A stretch of DNA of 64,000 bases from DATCMU01 sp036563245 (GCA_036563245.1 DATCMU010000050.1:1-64000), one strand, 5' to 3'. Counted from the first letter of the stretch, positions 50,481-59,728 are shown. Notes: generated from the letters alone by a model not told the origin. Program-made: numbers and translations.

Positions 50481-51428
50481 TCAGGTCTGCACGCCCCGTG
50501 CCATCGCCTCGTCCGCTCGGCTGGCCTGTCGCTCGCGGTGAAACACATAGATGCCAGAGGCAAGGATGACTGACGTTCCAAGCCAGGTTACCAGGTCGGG
50601 GAAATCGCCAAAAACGATGTACCCCATCGCGGTTGCGCCGACGATCTCGAGATACTGGAACGGCGCCAGCGTGCTGGCAGGCGTGCGCCGGAACGCCTCG
50701 AAGAACAGGAAATATGTGAACGCGGACAGTGTGCCCATGACCGGCAGGTAGCCGAAAACCCAGTGCGGAGCCGTCGACGTTCTCCATGTGAACAGCCCCA
50801 GAAGGCTTGCGGCGAACAGTCCCGCTCCAAGCAGCACCACGGCAAAGACGGTGATCCAGAACTGCGCGCCCAGCCCGCTCATGCGTCCCTTGAGATGGCG
50901 CGCAACGATCATGTTGCCCGCAAAAGCTGCTGCCGAAGCCAGCGGCAGGATCGCCGGCCAGCCAAACGTCGCCCAGTTCGGACGAACAACGACGAGCGCG
51001 CCAAGCAGGCCGACCGCCACGGCAAGATACCGCCGCCAGCCGGTCTTTTCGCCAAGAAAGAGGGCGGAAAACACGGTCAGCAGCAATGGCTCGACAAAGA
51101 AGATGGCGATGGCGGTTGCGATCGGCATTACCGCGAAGGCCCCGACAAGCGTGACAAGCGTACTGGCGGCAAGAAAGCCCCCCAAAACCAGTAGCGGTAG
51201 CGCCGCCGGCCGCAAGGACTGCCGGAACGCCCGCATCGCCACCAGAAGGACGATCGACTGAAACAGGAAGCGCCAGAACACGATTTCAAACGGCGTGATG
51301 ACGCCGGTGAGATACTTGCTCATCGAATCGCCGACGGGAACCAGCATCGTGGCGAGAATCATCAGCGCCATGCCGCTCTGCGGTGTCGCACTGGTGAGTC
51401 TTGAATAAAGGTAAGTCCCTGCTGGCAT
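50481..51428 (-). CDS. DMT (EamA) superfamily transporter
   Basis: This 315-residue protein has ten predicted helices and two EamA halves: VFWRFLFQSIVLLVAMRAFRQ in the first and ASAAAFAGNMIVARHLKG with TYFLFFEAFRRTPASTLAPFQY in the second. The substrate is unknown. The ATG at 51428 is used; a GTG at 51461 is possible. It is divergent from the GntR operon. Confidence 0.87.
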   Translation of the reverse strand: MPAGTYLYSRLTSATPQSGMALMILATMLVPVGDSMSKYLTGVITPFEIVFWRFLFQSIVLLVAMRAFRQSLRPAALPLLVLGGFLAASTLVTLVGAFAVMPIATAIAIFFVEPLLLTVFSALFLGEKTGWRRYLAVAVGLLGALVVVRPNWATFGWPAILPLASAAAFAGNMIVARHLKGRMSGLGAQFWITVFAVVLLGAGLFAASLLGLFTWRTSTAPHWVFGYLPVMGTLSAFTYFLFFEAFRRTPASTLAPFQYLEIVGATAMGYIVFGDFPDLVTWLGTSVILASGIYVFHRERQASRADEAMARGVQT

Positions 51429-51557
51429 TGCCCGATCCGTCTGAGGCCCGCAGTGCGCCACCTGGCGGCCAGTTGGGCGATGACGCCCGCCACACTAGTG
51501 ACTGGCATGCAAGAGTCCAGATGCCGTTCCAGCCCTGCGAGCCGCCGCGCATTCTGC

Positions 51558-51597
51558 TTGACATGTAGTTTTAGTGTGCTAGTTGTGTAGCACACTA
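51558..51597 (+). promoter_or_regulatory. Promoter with GntR/YtrA-type operator
   Basis: TTGACA (51558-51563) is an exact -35 box. The -10 region lies at about 51580-51586, and over it sits the perfect 10-bp inverted repeat TAGTGTGCTA (51572-51581) and TAGCACACTA (51588-51597) with a GTTGTG spacer. This is the right type and place for autoregulation by the GntR-family repressor made from the gene starting 15 bases later. Confidence 0.85.
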
Positions 51598-51611
51598 CTA
51601 GAGCGAACCAC

Positions 51612-51968
51612 ATGACTCAATGGAATGACACGCAACCCATCTTTCTGCAGATCCGGCAACGGATCGTGGAACTGATACTCAAGGGCCTGGCCCCCGAAGG
51701 CGAACCCCTGCCCTCGGTACGCCAGGTTTCAACCGAACTCTCCGTAAACCCGCTGACCGTGACCAAGGCATTCCAGGCCCTGGTCGACGCCGGCATCGTC
51801 GAAAAAAGAAGAGGCCTTGGCATGTATGTCACCGCCGGCGCGCAGGAAAAACTTCTCAGGCAGGAACGCGAAAAGTTCCTTGCCGAGGATTGGCCGCGCA
51901 TCATGCAGCAGGTCGAGGCCCTTGGCCTCGACGTGACCGAACTCCTGAACAAGGAGGCCGGCAAATGA
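51612..51968 (+). CDS. GntR family regulator, YtrA subfamily
   Basis: This 118-residue regulator has the short YtrA form: the N-terminal winged HTH QPIFLQIRQRIVELILKG, LPSVRQVSTELSVNPLTVTKAFQAL and EKRRGLGMYVTAGA, with only a small C-terminal helical tail for dimerising. YtrA repressors sit in front of ABC-2 exporters and respond to cell-envelope stress or antibiotics in Bacillus. The gene is coupled to the ABC ATPase (ATGA overlap) and preceded by the perfect operator. Confidence 0.93.
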   Translation: MTQWNDTQPIFLQIRQRIVELILKGLAPEGEPLPSVRQVSTELSVNPLTVTKAFQALVDAGIVEKRRGLGMYVTAGAQEKLLRQEREKFLAEDWPRIMQQVEALGLDVTELLNKEAGK

Positions 51969-52849
51969 CCGACCTTCAGCCAATCGTGCGGGCCAGCGGC
52001 CTCACCAAGCGTTTCGGACGCACCGAGGTGCTTCACGGCATCGACTTCATCATTCCCGCCGGACGAATCTACGGCCTTGTCGGGCACAATGGCGCGGGCA
52101 AGACCACGACGCTCAATGCCCTGCTGGGGTTGACCGATTGCGGGGGAAAGATCGAAGTTCTGGGCCTCGACCCGTTCGCAAGCCGCGCGCGGCTGATGAA
52201 CGATGTCGCCTTCATCTCCGATGTCGCCAGCCTGCCGCGTTTTCTCAAGGTCAGCGAGTTGTTCGACCTTGTCGAAGGCATACATCCGCGTTTCTCGCGC
52301 AGTGCTGCCGTCGATTTTCTGGGCGGAACGGATATTCGCCAGACGGCGCGCATAAAGACGCTTTCCAAGGGCATGCTGGCCCAGTTGCACCTGGCCCTGG
52401 TCATGGCTATCGACGCCCGGCTGCTGGTCCTGGACGAACCCACCCTGGGGCTCGACATCACCTATCGCAAGCGCTTCTACAAGCGGTTGCTCGAAGACTA
52501 CATGAACGACGACCGGACCATTCTCATCACCACCCACCAGGTGGACGAGATCGAATTCATGCTCACCGACATCATGTTCATGCGTGAAGGGGCGCTGGTG
52601 CTGGACGTACCCATGGAGCAGGTCGAGGAACGCTTCACCCAACTGGTCACGAGCGGGGAAAAGGCCGAAAGGGCCGCCGGCCTCGGCCCGCGCTATCGCG
52701 AGACCCGATTTGGCCAGACCGTGATGATCTTCGACGGCGTCGCACGCGGTCAGCTTGCCGAACTGGGCACCGTGTCGACCCCTGGCCTCAGCGATCTTTT
52801 CGTCGCGCTCATGGAGCACGACCACGTCAATCCGGAACTCTCGAAATGA
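51965..52849 (+). CDS. ABC transporter ATP-binding protein
   Basis: This 294-residue ATPase has the Walker A GHNGAGKTT (40-48), a degenerate signature LSKGMLAQ, Walker B LLVLDEPTLGLD and the switch His in ITTHQVDE. It is of the ABC-2/YtrB type, with the permease following. It starts inside the stop of the GntR gene and overlaps the permease start by 4 bases. Confidence 0.95.
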   Translation: MTDLQPIVRASGLTKRFGRTEVLHGIDFIIPAGRIYGLVGHNGAGKTTTLNALLGLTDCGGKIEVLGLDPFASRARLMNDVAFISDVASLPRFLKVSELFDLVEGIHPRFSRSAAVDFLGGTDIRQTARIKTLSKGMLAQLHLALVMAIDARLLVLDEPTLGLDITYRKRFYKRLLEDYMNDDRTILITTHQVDEIEFMLTDIMFMREGALVLDVPMEQVEERFTQLVTSGEKAERAAGLGPRYRETRFGQTVMIFDGVARGQLAELGTVSTPGLSDLFVALMEHDHVNPELSK

Positions 52850-53727
52850 AATCCTATATTGCCCTTTTGAAACGCGAGTATCTCGAACACCGCGGCGTGT
52901 TCGTGGTCACGCCCGCCATCGTGACGCTCTTCGTCATCGTCGCGCTTGGCCTGGCGCTGTTCGCCAACCAGGTCGAAATGCCCAGCGAGGTCCGCATTTC
53001 CTCCGACAATCTCTACCAGGCGATCTACGCCACCGCCGCCTCGATCTGGATCGGCTATCTCAACCTGGCGCTCTTCTTCTATTTTGCCGACAGCTTCAGC
53101 GCCGATCGGCGCAACAATGCCCTTCTGTTCTGGAAGTCGATGCCGCAATCCGACCTCAAGGTACTCGGCACCAAGATGCTCGCGGGAATCACCATCTTTC
53201 CGGCCGCCATCATCGTGTTCATGCTGATCAGCGGCGTTGTGGGGTATGGCGCCACCATCGCGGCGGCACTGCGGCTCCCGGTTCTGGCAACGCCAGGCCT
53301 CGGCGAAGCGGTGGTGGCCTTCGGGCAGATCTCGCTGGCCGGGATCGTGGGCGCCCTTGTCTGGGTGCTCTGGTATGCGCCATTCTTTGGCTGGGTGGCG
53401 ATCCTGAGCACGCTGTTCGGTCGCTGGAGCATCGCCCTCGCCCTCCTGGTCCCGGCAATGCTGTCGCTCCTCGAGCGTGCCACGAATATCGCCAACGTCA
53501 ATGCGCCGCACTATTTCAGCCGCTTCATGGAGTGGCGCTTGCAGGCGCCACCGACCGTGGGCGACTTCGAGAGCATGGCGCAGTTCGAGAACGGCTTTTC
53601 CGCAATCGACTCCATAGCCGTCATGGTCACGCGAACGGACTGGCCCGCCCTGGTCGCTGGCCTGGCATTCGCTGCCCTGATGACCTGGATTGCCAGCGAA
53701 TACAGGCGACGCCGCATCGAAGCCTGA
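52846..53727 (+). CDS. ABC-2 type permease
   Basis: This 293-residue protein has about six helices in the ABC-2 pattern (LLKREYLEHRGVFVVTPAIVTLFVIVALGLALF near the start, then a large periplasmic loop 30-90, then TILLFAD-like LALFFYFADSFSADRRNNALLFW). It works with the ATPase before it to move an unknown substrate, possibly peptides or lipids from the envelope. A terminator follows at 53751. Confidence 0.87.
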   Translation: MKSYIALLKREYLEHRGVFVVTPAIVTLFVIVALGLALFANQVEMPSEVRISSDNLYQAIYATAASIWIGYLNLALFFYFADSFSADRRNNALLFWKSMPQSDLKVLGTKMLAGITIFPAAIIVFMLISGVVGYGATIAAALRLPVLATPGLGEAVVAFGQISLAGIVGALVWVLWYAPFFGWVAILSTLFGRWSIALALLVPAMLSLLERATNIANVNAPHYFSRFMEWRLQAPPTVGDFESMAQFENGFSAIDSIAVMVTRTDWPALVAGLAFAALMTWIASEYRRRRIEA

Positions 53728-53750
53728 ACGGACACGATTGACCGGGAAAT

Positions 53751-53781
53751 GAGGGCGCCCTGGAGGGCGCCCTCAATTTTT
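53751..53781 (+). terminator. Terminator after the GntR-ABC operon
   Basis: GAGGGCGCC (53751-53759) pairs with GGCGCCCTC (53766-53774), followed by AATTTTT. The T tract overlaps the stop codon of the convergent trmJ gene. Confidence 0.92.
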
Positions 53782-54592
53782 ATCCCTCGTCGTCGCCTGA
53801 ACCGTCTCGCGGCGCGCGATTGGGATTGGGGCGCTCATGCCGTCGGTCGAGCGCGGCAACCACCCCACGCAGCGTGCGCACCTCCTGCTCGTTGAACCCG
53901 GCACGGGTGAGCATCGCGCGCAAATTGTTGGAGAAGACCGGCCTGCGCTCGGGAACGGAGAAGAACCCGGCGCGGTCGAGCGCCTCCTCGATATGCTCGA
54001 ACAACCCCACCAGATCGTGCTTGCTGGCTGGCGTACCTGTGTTTCCGGTGAAGGGAAGAGCTTCCCCCGAATTGGCCGCGCGCCGCCATTCATAGGCCAG
54101 AACCAGCACCGCCTGCGCAATATTGAGGGATGCAAAAGATGGCTCGACGGGCAGCGTGACGATCGCATCGGCCAACGCCACCTCCTCGTTGTTCAGCCCC
54201 CAGCGCTCACGGCCGAAGAGGATTCCCGCTTTCGCCCCGGACCCGATATGCGACTTGAGCCTGTCCGCCGCGATGTCCGGCCCGATCACTTCCTTGAACA
54301 TGTCCCGCGAACGCGCTGTCGTCGCATAGACCAAAGACAGATCGGCGATGGCGTCCTCCACTTTCTCGAACACCCTCACCCCGTCGATGACATGATCGGC
54401 GCGCGAGGCAGCCGCCCTGGCCCTTTCGTTCGGCCAGCCGTCGCGCGGATTGACAAGTCGCAGGTCCCATAGGCCGAAATTGGCCATGGCCCGGGCTGTC
54501 GCCCCGATATTCTCGCCAAGCTGCGGCTCGCACAGGATCACCGCCGGCGCCGCGCGCAATTCGACAGCCTGCGATTTGTCGGTTCCTGCCAT
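53780..54592 (-). CDS. trmJ: tRNA (cytidine/uridine-2'-O-)-methyltransferase TrmJ
   Basis: TrmJ methylates position 32 of certain tRNAs. The 270-residue SPOUT protein shows AVILCEPQLGENIGATARAMANFG (motif 1), LVNPRDGWPN, the GILFGRERWGLNNEEV (motif 2) and LPVEPSFASLNIAQAVLVLAYEW (motif 3). Interestingly ttcA in this window modifies the same tRNA position. The tail after residue 190 is helical and likely aids dimerising. Confidence 0.93.
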   Translation of the reverse strand: MAGTDKSQAVELRAAPAVILCEPQLGENIGATARAMANFGLWDLRLVNPRDGWPNERARAAASRADHVIDGVRVFEKVEDAIADLSLVYATTARSRDMFKEVIGPDIAADRLKSHIGSGAKAGILFGRERWGLNNEEVALADAIVTLPVEPSFASLNIAQAVLVLAYEWRRAANSGEALPFTGNTGTPASKHDLVGLFEHIEEALDRAGFFSVPERRPVFSNNLRAMLTRAGFNEQEVRTLRGVVAALDRRHERPNPNRAPRDGSGDDEG

Positions 54593-54798
54593 CTGGCCTG
54601 CTCCCTGCCCGTCCGCGATGCCATTTCTCGAGCACGGCGCGGCGGATTTCTTGTTTCGACCGCCATGCCCACTCCTTTGCGGAGTTGAACGGCACGAAGA
54701 CGGCCTCGCCGGAATTTGAAGCCGAACCGGTAGTCGCCACTTGTCAGGAAATCAAGGTTTGCCGATAGTCTCGCCCAAACCGGTGGGGAGAACCGAAC

Positions 54799-55197
54799 AT
54801 GCACCAGACGGGACATTGCCACTGCGGCGCAGTCAGCTTCGCGGTTCGAGGCGAGCCGCTGCGCATGGCCCAGTGTCACTGCAACGCCTGCCGCCGGATT
54901 ACCGGAACCGGGCACAACGTGCAGGCATTCTTCAGGAAGGATCAGGTCGAGATCGTTGGCGAAACGCGGGCGCATGACAGCATCTCGGACAGCGGCAACA
55001 GGCGGACACGACACTTCTGCCCGATCTGCGGCTCTCGCCTATTCGCGGAAAATGAACGCGTGCCCGGTGTCATCGGCATTGCCGCGGGAGCCTTTGATGA
55101 TTCAAGCTGGTTCAAGCCCCAGGTGATCCTCTACAATGCGCAACGCCCGGCCTGGGACCCGATCGATCCGGACATACCGGTCCACGAACTGATGTGA
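54799..55197 (+). CDS. GFA family zinc protein
   Basis: This 132-residue protein has the GFA (glutathione-dependent formaldehyde-activating enzyme/CENP-V) pattern: HCHCGAVSF, AQCHCNACRRITGTGH and TRHFCPICGSRLF, giving the zinc-binding cysteines in three pairs. The true reaction is uncertain; many members do not act on formaldehyde. A GGGGAG site precedes the ATG. Confidence 0.92.
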   Translation: MHQTGHCHCGAVSFAVRGEPLRMAQCHCNACRRITGTGHNVQAFFRKDQVEIVGETRAHDSISDSGNRRTRHFCPICGSRLFAENERVPGVIGIAAGAFDDSSWFKPQVILYNAQRPAWDPIDPDIPVHELM

Positions 55198-55228
55198 TCG
55201 ACCAGTGTCGGGCGCGAGGAGAACCGCG

Positions 55229-55564
55229 ATGTCCAGGGAAGCCGACGAACTTGCCGAACGCATTCGCATGGTGATCGGGGACGATCCGAACATCTCGGAA
55301 AAGAGGATGTTCGGCGGTATCGCCTTCATGCTCAACGGCAACATGCTGGTTGGCCCCATGAAGGACGGTGCTTTGCTGGTTCGCGTCGGCAAGGCAGCCT
55401 ATCCGGCCGCCCTCGCTGAGCCCGGGTCCGGGCCGATGACGTTCACCGGGCGCGAAATGCCCGGATATGTCGAAGTGCGAGACCATGGCATCGAAAGCGA
55501 TGACGACCTCACCCGCTGGATCGCGCTCGCCACCGATTTTTTCGCCACCCTGCCGGCGAAATAG
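55229..55564 (+). CDS. TfoX N-terminal domain protein
   Basis: This 111-residue protein matches the TfoX/Sxy N-terminal domain alone: MSREADELAERIRMVIGDDPN, EKRMFGGIAFMLNGNMLVG and TGREMPGYVEV. The C-terminal TfoX helix-hairpin domain is absent. In gamma-proteobacteria TfoX sets competence, but single-domain alphaproteobacterial forms have unknown roles. GAGGAGA lies seven bases before the ATG at 55229. Confidence 0.88.
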   Translation: MSREADELAERIRMVIGDDPNISEKRMFGGIAFMLNGNMLVGPMKDGALLVRVGKAAYPAALAEPGSGPMTFTGREMPGYVEVRDHGIESDDDLTRWIALATDFFATLPAK

Positions 55565-55731
55565 CGCTGTCACGTCGCATCCGACTGTGCGATCGATCTT
55601 GCGATCTGCCATGCGTCGGTATGCGCCGGAAGGCGACTTTGCGCGCGCATGCGCAGGTGCTATAGGGGCGCTCGACATTTGCCGCCACTGCGGCCGATCC
55701 ATTCGTTTCATCACCCGACGCGGAGTATTCC

Positions 55732-56943
55732 ATGAGCAAGATCAAAGTCGCCAACCCGGTCGTCGAACTCGACGGCGACGAGATGACCCGCATCATCTGG
55801 GCGGCCATCAAGGAAAAACTGATCCTTCCCTATCTGGATATCCCGCTCGAATATTACGACCTGTCCGTTCAATATCGCGACGAGACCGAAGACCAGGTCA
55901 CCGTGGATGCAGCCAATGCCATCAAGAAGCATGGCGTTGGCGTCAAGTGCGCCACAATCACCCCCGACGAGGCGCGCGTCGAGGAATTCGGCCTCAAGAA
56001 GATGTGGCGTTCTCCCAACGGCACGATCCGCAACATCCTTGGCGGCGTGATCTTCCGCGAACCCATCATCTGCAAGAACGTGCCGCGCCTGGTACCGGGC
56101 TGGACCCAGCCGATCATCATCGGCCGCCACGCCTTCGGCGACCAGTACCGCGCGACCGATTTCCGCTTCCCCGGCAAGGGCAAGCTGACCATCAAGTTCG
56201 TCGGTGAAGACGGCCAGACCATCGAGCACGACGTGTTCGATGCCCCTTCGGCCGGCGTGGCGATGGCCATGTACAACCTCGACGACTCGATCCGCGATTT
56301 CGCCCGCGCCTCGATGAACTACGCGCTTGGCCGTGGCGTGCCGTGCTATCTTTCCACCAAGAACACCATTCTCAAGGTCTATGACGGCCGCTTCAAGGAT
56401 ATCTTCGAGCAGGTCTACGAGACCGAATTCAAGGACCAGTTCGAGGCAAAAAAGATCTGGTACGAGCACCGCCTGATCGACGACATGGTCGCCTCGTCCC
56501 TGAAATGGTCAGGCGGCTATGTCTGGGCCTGCAAGAACTATGATGGCGACGTCCAGTCCGATACCGTCGCGCAAGGGTTCGGCTCGCTTGGCCTGATGAC
56601 CTCGGTGCTCATGAGCCCCGACGGCCGCACCGTGGAAGCCGAGGCCGCCCATGGCACCGTGACCCGTCACTATCGCATGCACCAGGCCGGCAAGGAGACC
56701 TCGACCAATTCCACCGCGTCGATCTTCGCCTGGACGCGCGGCCTGAGCCATCGCGCCAAGCTCGACGACAACCAGGAACTGGCCCGTTTTGCCGAGACAC
56801 TGGAAAAGGTCGTTGTCGACACCATCGAAGGCGGCGAGATGACCAAGGACCTCGCGCTTCTCGTCGGTCCCGACCAGGAGTGGCTGTCGACCCTGGGCTT
56901 CCTCGACGCGGTCGATGCGAACCTCCAGAAGGCCCTCGCCTGA
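55732..56943 (+). CDS. icd: NADP-dependent isocitrate dehydrogenase
   Basis: This TCA-cycle enzyme oxidises isocitrate to 2-oxoglutarate. The 403-residue protein is the eukaryote-like type used by alphaproteobacteria: VELDGDEMTRIIWAAIKEKL at the start, the substrate motif SPNGTIRNILGGVIFREPI, and WYEHRLIDDMVA and CKNYDGDVQSD. The cofactor-binding AEAAHGTVTRHYR follows. The GGAG site precedes the ATG. A strong terminator follows. Confidence 0.97.
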   Translation: MSKIKVANPVVELDGDEMTRIIWAAIKEKLILPYLDIPLEYYDLSVQYRDETEDQVTVDAANAIKKHGVGVKCATITPDEARVEEFGLKKMWRSPNGTIRNILGGVIFREPIICKNVPRLVPGWTQPIIIGRHAFGDQYRATDFRFPGKGKLTIKFVGEDGQTIEHDVFDAPSAGVAMAMYNLDDSIRDFARASMNYALGRGVPCYLSTKNTILKVYDGRFKDIFEQVYETEFKDQFEAKKIWYEHRLIDDMVASSLKWSGGYVWACKNYDGDVQSDTVAQGFGSLGLMTSVLMSPDGRTVEAEAAHGTVTRHYRMHQAGKETSTNSTASIFAWTRGLSHRAKLDDNQELARFAETLEKVVVDTIEGGEMTKDLALLVGPDQEWLSTLGFLDAVDANLQKALA

Positions 56944-56972
56944 ACAGTGCAGAATGGCAGGATTGGTGCGAG

Positions 56973-57000
56973 CGGCCCCGTTTCGGGGCCGTTTTGCTTT
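56973..57000 (+). terminator. Terminator after icd
   Basis: CGGCCCCG (56973-56980) pairs with CGGGGCCG (56984-56991) around a TTT loop, followed by TTTTGCTTT. It lies 30 bases after the icd stop. Confidence 0.93.
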
Positions 57001-57190
57001 GAGCGCTGATGCCTCTGCCATGCCGGACGGCGCTCGTCCCTGCCGCCCCCGAACTGCCGCCGAACTGCCGCCGACATTGCGTGACAGCTCGATCCCTCGT
57101 CACATCCACGAATTGACGTGCCGGCTTTAACGCCTTACGCAAGACTCAATATTGGATTCGTCATACTCAAGCCTTTGGATGGAGACTGCC

Positions 57191-57937
57191 GTGAAGCAAG
57201 CTGTTGCACTGGGAGCCGCCATTGTCACCGCTGGACTCGCGTCAACGGTTGAGGCCGCGCCATTCGACTGGACCGGCTTCTATGTCGGCGTCCACGCGGG
57301 TTACGCCGTAGGCAACGAGCACGACAATCAGAGCGATCTTTTCGCCGGGCCGGGTGGCACGACCGCCACGACCAATGATCCCTGCGTCTCCGCTCCTATC
57401 GGCACTCTCCCTTCCAGCACCGTCCCCTCCACTTGTTCTGCCGATCAATTCGCCATGAGCGGATTCATCGGTGGCGTCCATGCCGGCTACAACTTGCAGA
57501 TGGACCGTATCGTTCTGGGCCTGGAGGGCGGCATCGACTTCTCCGGAATCAAGGGCGGTATGGATGCAGATTATGGCTCGGGCAATCTCCGTCGGCTGGA
57601 CTTCGAGAGCTTGTGGCAAGGGAGCGTCAGCGTACGGGCCGGATTCACTCCTTTGGATCGTCTGCTCCTTTACGTCACGGGTGGCGGGGCCATTGCGACA
57701 GGAAAGCTGACCAACACCAGCAGCGACCTAAGCGTTACGCCTACGACTGACACCAATACCCATCTGGGCTGGACGGCCGGTATAGGCGCCGATTACGCCT
57801 TCACGGATAACTGGATCGGCAGTTTCGCGGTGAGATATTCCGATTTCGGAAGCAAATCCTACGAGACCTATGATGGACCGGTGAAAGTCGACTGGAATCA
57901 AACAGTCGGCACGATCGGCCTCAGCTACAAATTCTGA
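57191..57937 (+). CDS. Outer-membrane beta-barrel protein (Omp25/31-like)
   Basis: This 248-residue protein has a signal peptide (VKQAVALGAAIVTAGLASTVEA) and the rhizobial outer-membrane barrel pattern: FDWTGFYVGVHAGYAVGNEH at the mature start, HAGYNLQMDRIVLGLEGGID, LGWTAGIGADYAFTDNW and a C-terminal TIGLSYKF ending in aromatic Phe. GTG at 57191 with GGAG seven bases ahead is the start. It is a single gene with its own terminator. Composition is a little lower in GC than its neighbours. Confidence 0.9.
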   Translation: MKQAVALGAAIVTAGLASTVEAAPFDWTGFYVGVHAGYAVGNEHDNQSDLFAGPGGTTATTNDPCVSAPIGTLPSSTVPSTCSADQFAMSGFIGGVHAGYNLQMDRIVLGLEGGIDFSGIKGGMDADYGSGNLRRLDFESLWQGSVSVRAGFTPLDRLLLYVTGGGAIATGKLTNTSSDLSVTPTTDTNTHLGWTAGIGADYAFTDNWIGSFAVRYSDFGSKSYETYDGPVKVDWNQTVGTIGLSYKF

Positions 57938-57957
57938 AGCGTGCAAAACCCATGAAT

Positions 57958-57983
57958 GAAGGCCCGGCCCAAGTGCCGGGCTT
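57958..57983 (+). terminator. Possible terminator after the barrel protein
   Basis: GCCCGGC (57962-57968) pairs with GCCGGGC (57975-57981), with further GAAG/CTTC pairing outside after a one-base bulge. Only short T content follows, so this is moderate evidence. Confidence 0.6.
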
Positions 57984-58063
57984 CGTCTGTCTGGAGCCGC
58001 GCCAGGCTGCTAAAAAGGCGTTGAGCTATAGACGAAAGCGATTGCGGCCACCGCATTCCCCGC

Positions 58064-58091
58064 CGTCATTCCCGCGCAGGCAGGGATGACG
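58064..58091. repeat. REP-like palindrome
   Basis: CGTCATTCCCGC and GCAGGGATGACG (one mismatch) form an imperfect dyad around GCAG. This sequence is of the widespread 'GTCATTCCCGC' intergenic type. It lies in the leader of the TPR-sulfotransferase gene. Confidence 0.75.
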
Positions 58092-58144
58092 AAGTGGAAA
58101 ACCGCAATTCCGCAAGAAGCAGAAGCGCTCCAGGATCGCCCGCA

Positions 58145-59728
58145 ATGCGCACGAACAGGACGACCCCTCCCTCCGGCAACGCAATTTCGCGCGGCAACAG
58201 GAAGGCGGCCCTGGCCCGCGCCAACGCGCTGCACCGCGCGGGGCAGCTCGACGAGGCCGAACAGCTCTATCGGACACTGGTTGCGTCCCGGCCCGACGAT
58301 CCGGCGGTCTGTGCGGGTCTCGGGGAACTCCTGATCGAGAGGAAACGTTACCCCGAGGCCATCACCTTCCTTGAGGTGCCCACGCGCTCCGGCAAACCGA
58401 GCGCGGAAGCCCTCAACAATCTCGGCTATGCCCATTTCCTCAATGGCACCTACGAGTTCGGGCTCGACCACTTGCTCAAGGCCGCTAAGAAACAGCCCGG
58501 GAATTGGCGGATATTGCTGAATGTCGGCCAGACCTATCTCAAGATGGACAATCACCGGGAGGCCGTTGGCTTTCTGGAGCGCGCCTATCGCATCCATCCC
58601 GGCGCTCCGGGCCTGCGGCTTAACCTCGCCCGGGCGATCGGCGACCTCGGTGATTTCGACAAGGCGCGGCACCTTTACGAACAATGCCTCAAAGACCCTG
58701 ACGAGCGCGCCGGGGCCCTCGGCGGGTTGGTGCGGCTTGGCAAGCAGACCCGAAGCGACAATCTGCTTGCACAGATCGAAGGGGCGCTGGGCGAAACGAC
58801 CCGGCCCGCCGCCCTGCGGACCCTGCACTACGCGGCCGCCAAGTGTTACCTCGACATGCAGGATGGCGACGCGGGGTTCGACCACCTGAAAGCGGCCAAG
58901 GCGCACTCCGCGACCGCCTTCAGCAAGGATCACTTCGCCAACACCATCGCGCAGTCGAAGGCCATCGCGGATCTCGCCAGCGAGGACTTCACCCCGGGCG
59001 AGGCGCCTGCCCCGGCCTTCATCGTCGGCATGCCGCGCAGCGGGTCGACCCTGACCGAACAGGTCCTGTCGAGCCATCCCGCGCTGTTCGGCGCGGGCGA
59101 GCGCCGCTACATCGCCAATATCGCCGACAGGCTTGGTTTTGGCCGCACCGATCCCAGGGCCTATGCGGCGGCGATCACCAGACTCCCGCCCGATGCGCTG
59201 CCCGCCATCGCCAAGGGCTACCGGTCGCTGGTCGCGGCGGTCGGATCGGATGGGCAGCGCACCCTCGACAAGTTCCTGCACAATTTCCTGCATATCGGCC
59301 TGATCAAGCTCTTGTTCCCCGACGCGCAAATCATCCACTGCAAGCGCCAGGCGCTGGACTGCTGCCTCTCGATCTACATGAGCCCGTTCGGCGAGGGGCA
59401 CGGCTACGCCAACGACCTCGCCGATCTCGGCTGGTACTATCGCCAGTACGAGGCATTGATGGAGTTCTGGTCGGTCCGATTTGCCAAATCCATTCTCACC
59501 GTGAACTACGAGGATACGGTCGCCGACCTCGAAGGCTCCGCCCGCCGCATGACGGATTTCCTTGGCCTTGAATGGGACGAGGCCGTGCTGCGGTTCCGGG
59601 AGAACGAGCGCGGCGTTTCGACCGCGTCCAAGTGGCAGGTCCGCCAACCCCTCTACCGGACCTCCGTCGACCGCTGGAAGCCCTATGAAAAACAATTGCA
59701 GCCCCTGATCGAAGCCCTGGGCGCATAG
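58145..59728 (+). CDS. TPR-sulfotransferase fusion protein
   Basis: This 527-residue protein joins an N-terminal set of about five TPR repeats (for example ALARANALHRAGQLDEAEQL, ALNNLGYAHFLNGTYEFGLD, ILLNVGQTYLKMDNHREAVG) to a C-terminal sulfotransferase. The P-loop-like PAPS site is GMPRSGSTLTEQVL at 295-308, and QIIHCKRQALDCCLSIYMSPF is the 3'-phosphate region. The TPR part probably recruits the acceptor. The ATG at 58145 with AGGA ahead is used because the frame upstream is the REP-like palindrome. Confidence 0.88.
   Translation: MRTNRTTPPSGNAISRGNRKAALARANALHRAGQLDEAEQLYRTLVASRPDDPAVCAGLGELLIERKRYPEAITFLEVPTRSGKPSAEALNNLGYAHFLNGTYEFGLDHLLKAAKKQPGNWRILLNVGQTYLKMDNHREAVGFLERAYRIHPGAPGLRLNLARAIGDLGDFDKARHLYEQCLKDPDERAGALGGLVRLGKQTRSDNLLAQIEGALGETTRPAALRTLHYAAAKCYLDMQDGDAGFDHLKAAKAHSATAFSKDHFANTIAQSKAIADLASEDFTPGEAPAPAFIVGMPRSGSTLTEQVLSSHPALFGAGERRYIANIADRLGFGRTDPRAYAAAITRLPPDALPAIAKGYRSLVAAVGSDGQRTLDKFLHNFLHIGLIKLLFPDAQIIHCKRQALDCCLSIYMSPFGEGHGYANDLADLGWYYRQYEALMEFWSVRFAKSILTVNYEDTVADLEGSARRMTDFLGLEWDEAVLRFRENERGVSTASKWQVRQPLYRTSVDRWKPYEKQLQPLIEALGA

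Noticed and set aside
58064..58091. Operator for the TPR-sulfotransferase gene
   Set aside because: The palindrome is of a widespread REP-like type, so it is not specific evidence of regulation.
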